In this document: piece by piece, positions 33,104 to 34,507 of the stretch | How positions within the stretch are numbered: the stretch's first letter is position 1 | How the letters are laid out: each line of letters begins with the position of its first letter | NCBI GenBank assembly: GCA_017561765.1 | Contig: JAFZBM010000034.1 | Location: 1 to 34,507 of the forward strand | Length of the DNA stretch: 34,507 nucleotides | Direction: 5' to 3' | Source: Bacteroidales bacterium | Lineage (GTDB): Bacteria; Bacteroidota; Bacteroidia; Bacteroidales; UBA932 | Program-made: the position numbers and the translations under genes | Notes under the pieces: generated by a model | Seen by the model: only the letters and a program-made list of their open reading frames with translations | Databases searched by the model: none | What the model was told of the DNA's origin: nothing

Positions 33104-34507
33104 CTACAGGTATTGCTCCCGGTGGAGGAATTCTATTGATTTTTCAATAAGCGGATGCATGTATGTGTCGTTGTCGATGAACGGGACAATTTCACGGAAG
33201 TCATTGAATATCCGTTCGATGACGGGGGAGGACTTGGCCGGCCGGCGGAATTCCAGGGCCTGGGCGGCATTGAACAGTTCGATGGCGAGTACGGACTCCA
33301 CATTGTCCACTATACGTACGAGCTTGGTGGCGGAATTGGAGCCCATGCTCACGTGGTCCTCCTGTCCCTGGGAAGATGGGATGGAGTCGCAGGAGGCGGG
33401 CCAGCAGAGTCCTTTGTTCTGGCTGACAATCGATGCCGCCGTGTATTGCGGAATCATGAATCCGCTGTTGAGGCCGGGGTTGGCCACCAGATATTTTGGA
33501 AGGCCGCGCAGGCCGTGGATAAGCTGGTAGGTGCGCCGCTCTGAGATGCTGGCAAGTTCCGACATGGCTATGGACAGGGCGTCCATCGGAATGGCGATGG
33601 GTTCGCCGTGGAAATTGCCCGCCGATATTACCATATCCTCGTCAGGGAATATGTTCGGGTTGTCGGTCACCGAGTTTATCTCGTTCTCTATCACCGATTT
33701 GACATACAGAATGTTGTCCTTTACAGCTCCGTGGACCTGAGGGATGCAACGGAAGCTGTAAGGATCCTGCACGTGTTCTTTGGGACGATTGATCAGCTCG
33801 CTGCCCGACAGAATATCAACGAAACGCTTTCCGGTGAGTATCTGGCCTTTGTGTGGGCGGAGCTGGTGGGTAAGGGGCAGGAATGGCTCGATACGGCCGT
33901 CGTAGGCATCGAGCGACATTGCGCCTATGAGGTCGGCCCAGCGGGAGAGCCGCATGCTCTTGAGCAGGGCCCACACCGCGTGGGCGCTCATGAACTGCGT
34001 GCCGTTGAGCAGGGCGAGTCCCTCTTTTGACTGAAGGGTTATTGGCTCCCAGCCCTTCTCGGCCCACACTTCGGCCGAGGGACGTATCTTCCCCTGATAC
34101 AGTACTTCGCCCATGCCTATGAGCGGGAGACAGAGGTGGGCGAGCGGGGCCAGGTCTCCGGAGGCACCGAGCGAGCCCTGCTGGTACACTACCGGAAGGA
34201 CATCCTCGTTAAACATGTCGATTAGACGCTGAACGGTAATGAGTTGCGCTCCCGAATGTCCGTACGAGAGGTTCTGCGCCTTCAGGAAGAGCATGAGCTT
34301 GACAATCTGCGGCCGGACCATGGGACCGGTGCCGCATGCATGCGACATTACAAGATTATGCTGGAGCTGCGAAAGCTCTTCGGGCGGAATGGTGACGTTG
34401 TACAGCGAGCCGAAGCCGGTGGTTATTCCGTACAGCGGCCTGTCGATGTCTTCCATCTTGCAGTCAAGGTATTTGCGGCACTTGACTATAGCGTCTTTGG
34501 CTTCCTG
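33104..34507 (-). CDS. hutH: Histidine ammonia-lyase (5' end outside window)
   Basis: The frame is open to the last base of the window: 17 codons precede the first ATG in the window at 34456. About 467 residues of the usual 500 are visible. The MIO cofactor triad Ala-Ser-Gly lies in GSLGASGDLAPLAH at 34157-34165, and the active-site YGITTGFGSL loop is near the 5' end. It also has QDPYSFRCIPQVHGA and NFHGEPIA, both typical of the HAL/PAL family. It removes ammonia from histidine to make urocanate, the first step of the pathway that hutI continues two steps later. hutI follows 12 nt downstream, so they form one operon; hutU and a formiminotransferase are expected beyond the window. Confidence 0.95.
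   Translation of the reverse strand, partial: QEAKDAIVKCRKYLDCKMEDIDRPLYGITTGFGSLYNVTIPPEELSQLQHNLVMSHACGTGPMVRPQIVKLMLFLKAQNLSYGHSGAQLITVQRLIDMFNEDVLPVVYQQGSLGASGDLAPLAHLCLPLIGMGEVLYQGKIRPSAEVWAEKGWEPITLQSKEGLALLNGTQFMSAHAVWALLKSMRLSRWADLIGAMSLDAYDGRIEPFLPLTHQLRPHKGQILTGKRFVDILSGSELINRPKEHVQDPYSFRCIPQVHGAVKDNILYVKSVIENEINSVTDNPNIFPDEDMVISAGNFHGEPIAIPMDALSIAMSELASISERRTYQLIHGLRGLPKYLVANPGLNSGFMIPQYTAASIVSQNKGLCWPASCDSIPSSQGQEDHVSMGSNSATKLVRIVDNVESVLAIELFNAAQALEFRRPAKSSPVIERIFNDFREIVPFIDNDTYMHPLIEKSIEFLHREQYL

Noticed and set aside
1..34507. CRISPR arrays, insertion sequences, phage genes, rRNA
   Set aside because: I looked for spaced direct repeats, transposase motifs, integrase, capsid or terminase proteins and rRNA sequences and found none.

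Overview
The window reads as a chromosomal segment of a member of the order Bacteroidales (phylum Bacteroidota), with no phage or insertion sequence visible. The evidence is the recurrent TAnnTTTG -7 promoter box with an upstream TTG, the lack of clear Shine-Dalgarno sequences, several fimbrillin-type lipoproteins with BACON domains, a FimA/Mfa2/DUF4906 type V pilus operon, and a 1092-residue SecA with the long Bacteroidota-type insertion. I cannot assign a genus. Gene density is very high: there is no gene-free stretch above 300 bases, four convergent gene pairs overlap at their 3' ends, and several adjacent genes share ATGA stop/start junctions.

Layout. 1-2644: the end of a SlyD-type prolyl isomerase, a family 2 glycosyltransferase and the potassium regulator TrkA, tightly packed. 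2634-4082 (minus): an HI0933/BaiN-type flavoprotein. 4183-8107: a 46-residue small ORF, a fimbrillin-like lipoprotein with two BACON domains, and a TMEM43-family membrane protein closed by a strong terminator. 8179-13285: surface-polysaccharide genes (three family 2 glycosyltransferases, a Wzx-type flippase and a DUF616 glycosyltransferase) around a tRNA-Gly(CCC). 13348-18016: housekeeping genes secA, bactofilin, a Zn-ribbon protein and ssb. 18028-22525: a three-gene pilus operon of shaft-type fimbrillin, Mfa2/FimB-type anchor and DUF4906 tip-type protein. 22498-23673: a divergent pair, an arginase-fold hydrolase and an unknown protein. 23726-29591: glycine cleavage genes gcvT-gcvH-gcvPA-gcvPB coupled to an exported metallophosphoesterase. 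29608-31818: an SDR oxidoreductase and another fimbrillin-like lipoprotein. 31796-34507 (minus): hutI and a 5'-truncated hutH for histidine breakdown.

The most unusual signal is a pair of long hairpins inserted in frame inside two unrelated genes, the flavoprotein gene (3571-3635) and hutI (32870-32940). They share an identical 15-nt core in the loop (GTTCGTAAGGGCCAA), but their roughly 20-bp stems have unrelated sequences. This looks like a family of intragenic palindromic elements with a fixed loop and copy-specific arms. A second pattern is that five protein genes have a -7 box ending only 5-8 nt before the start codon, which suggests leaderless or nearly leaderless mRNAs.
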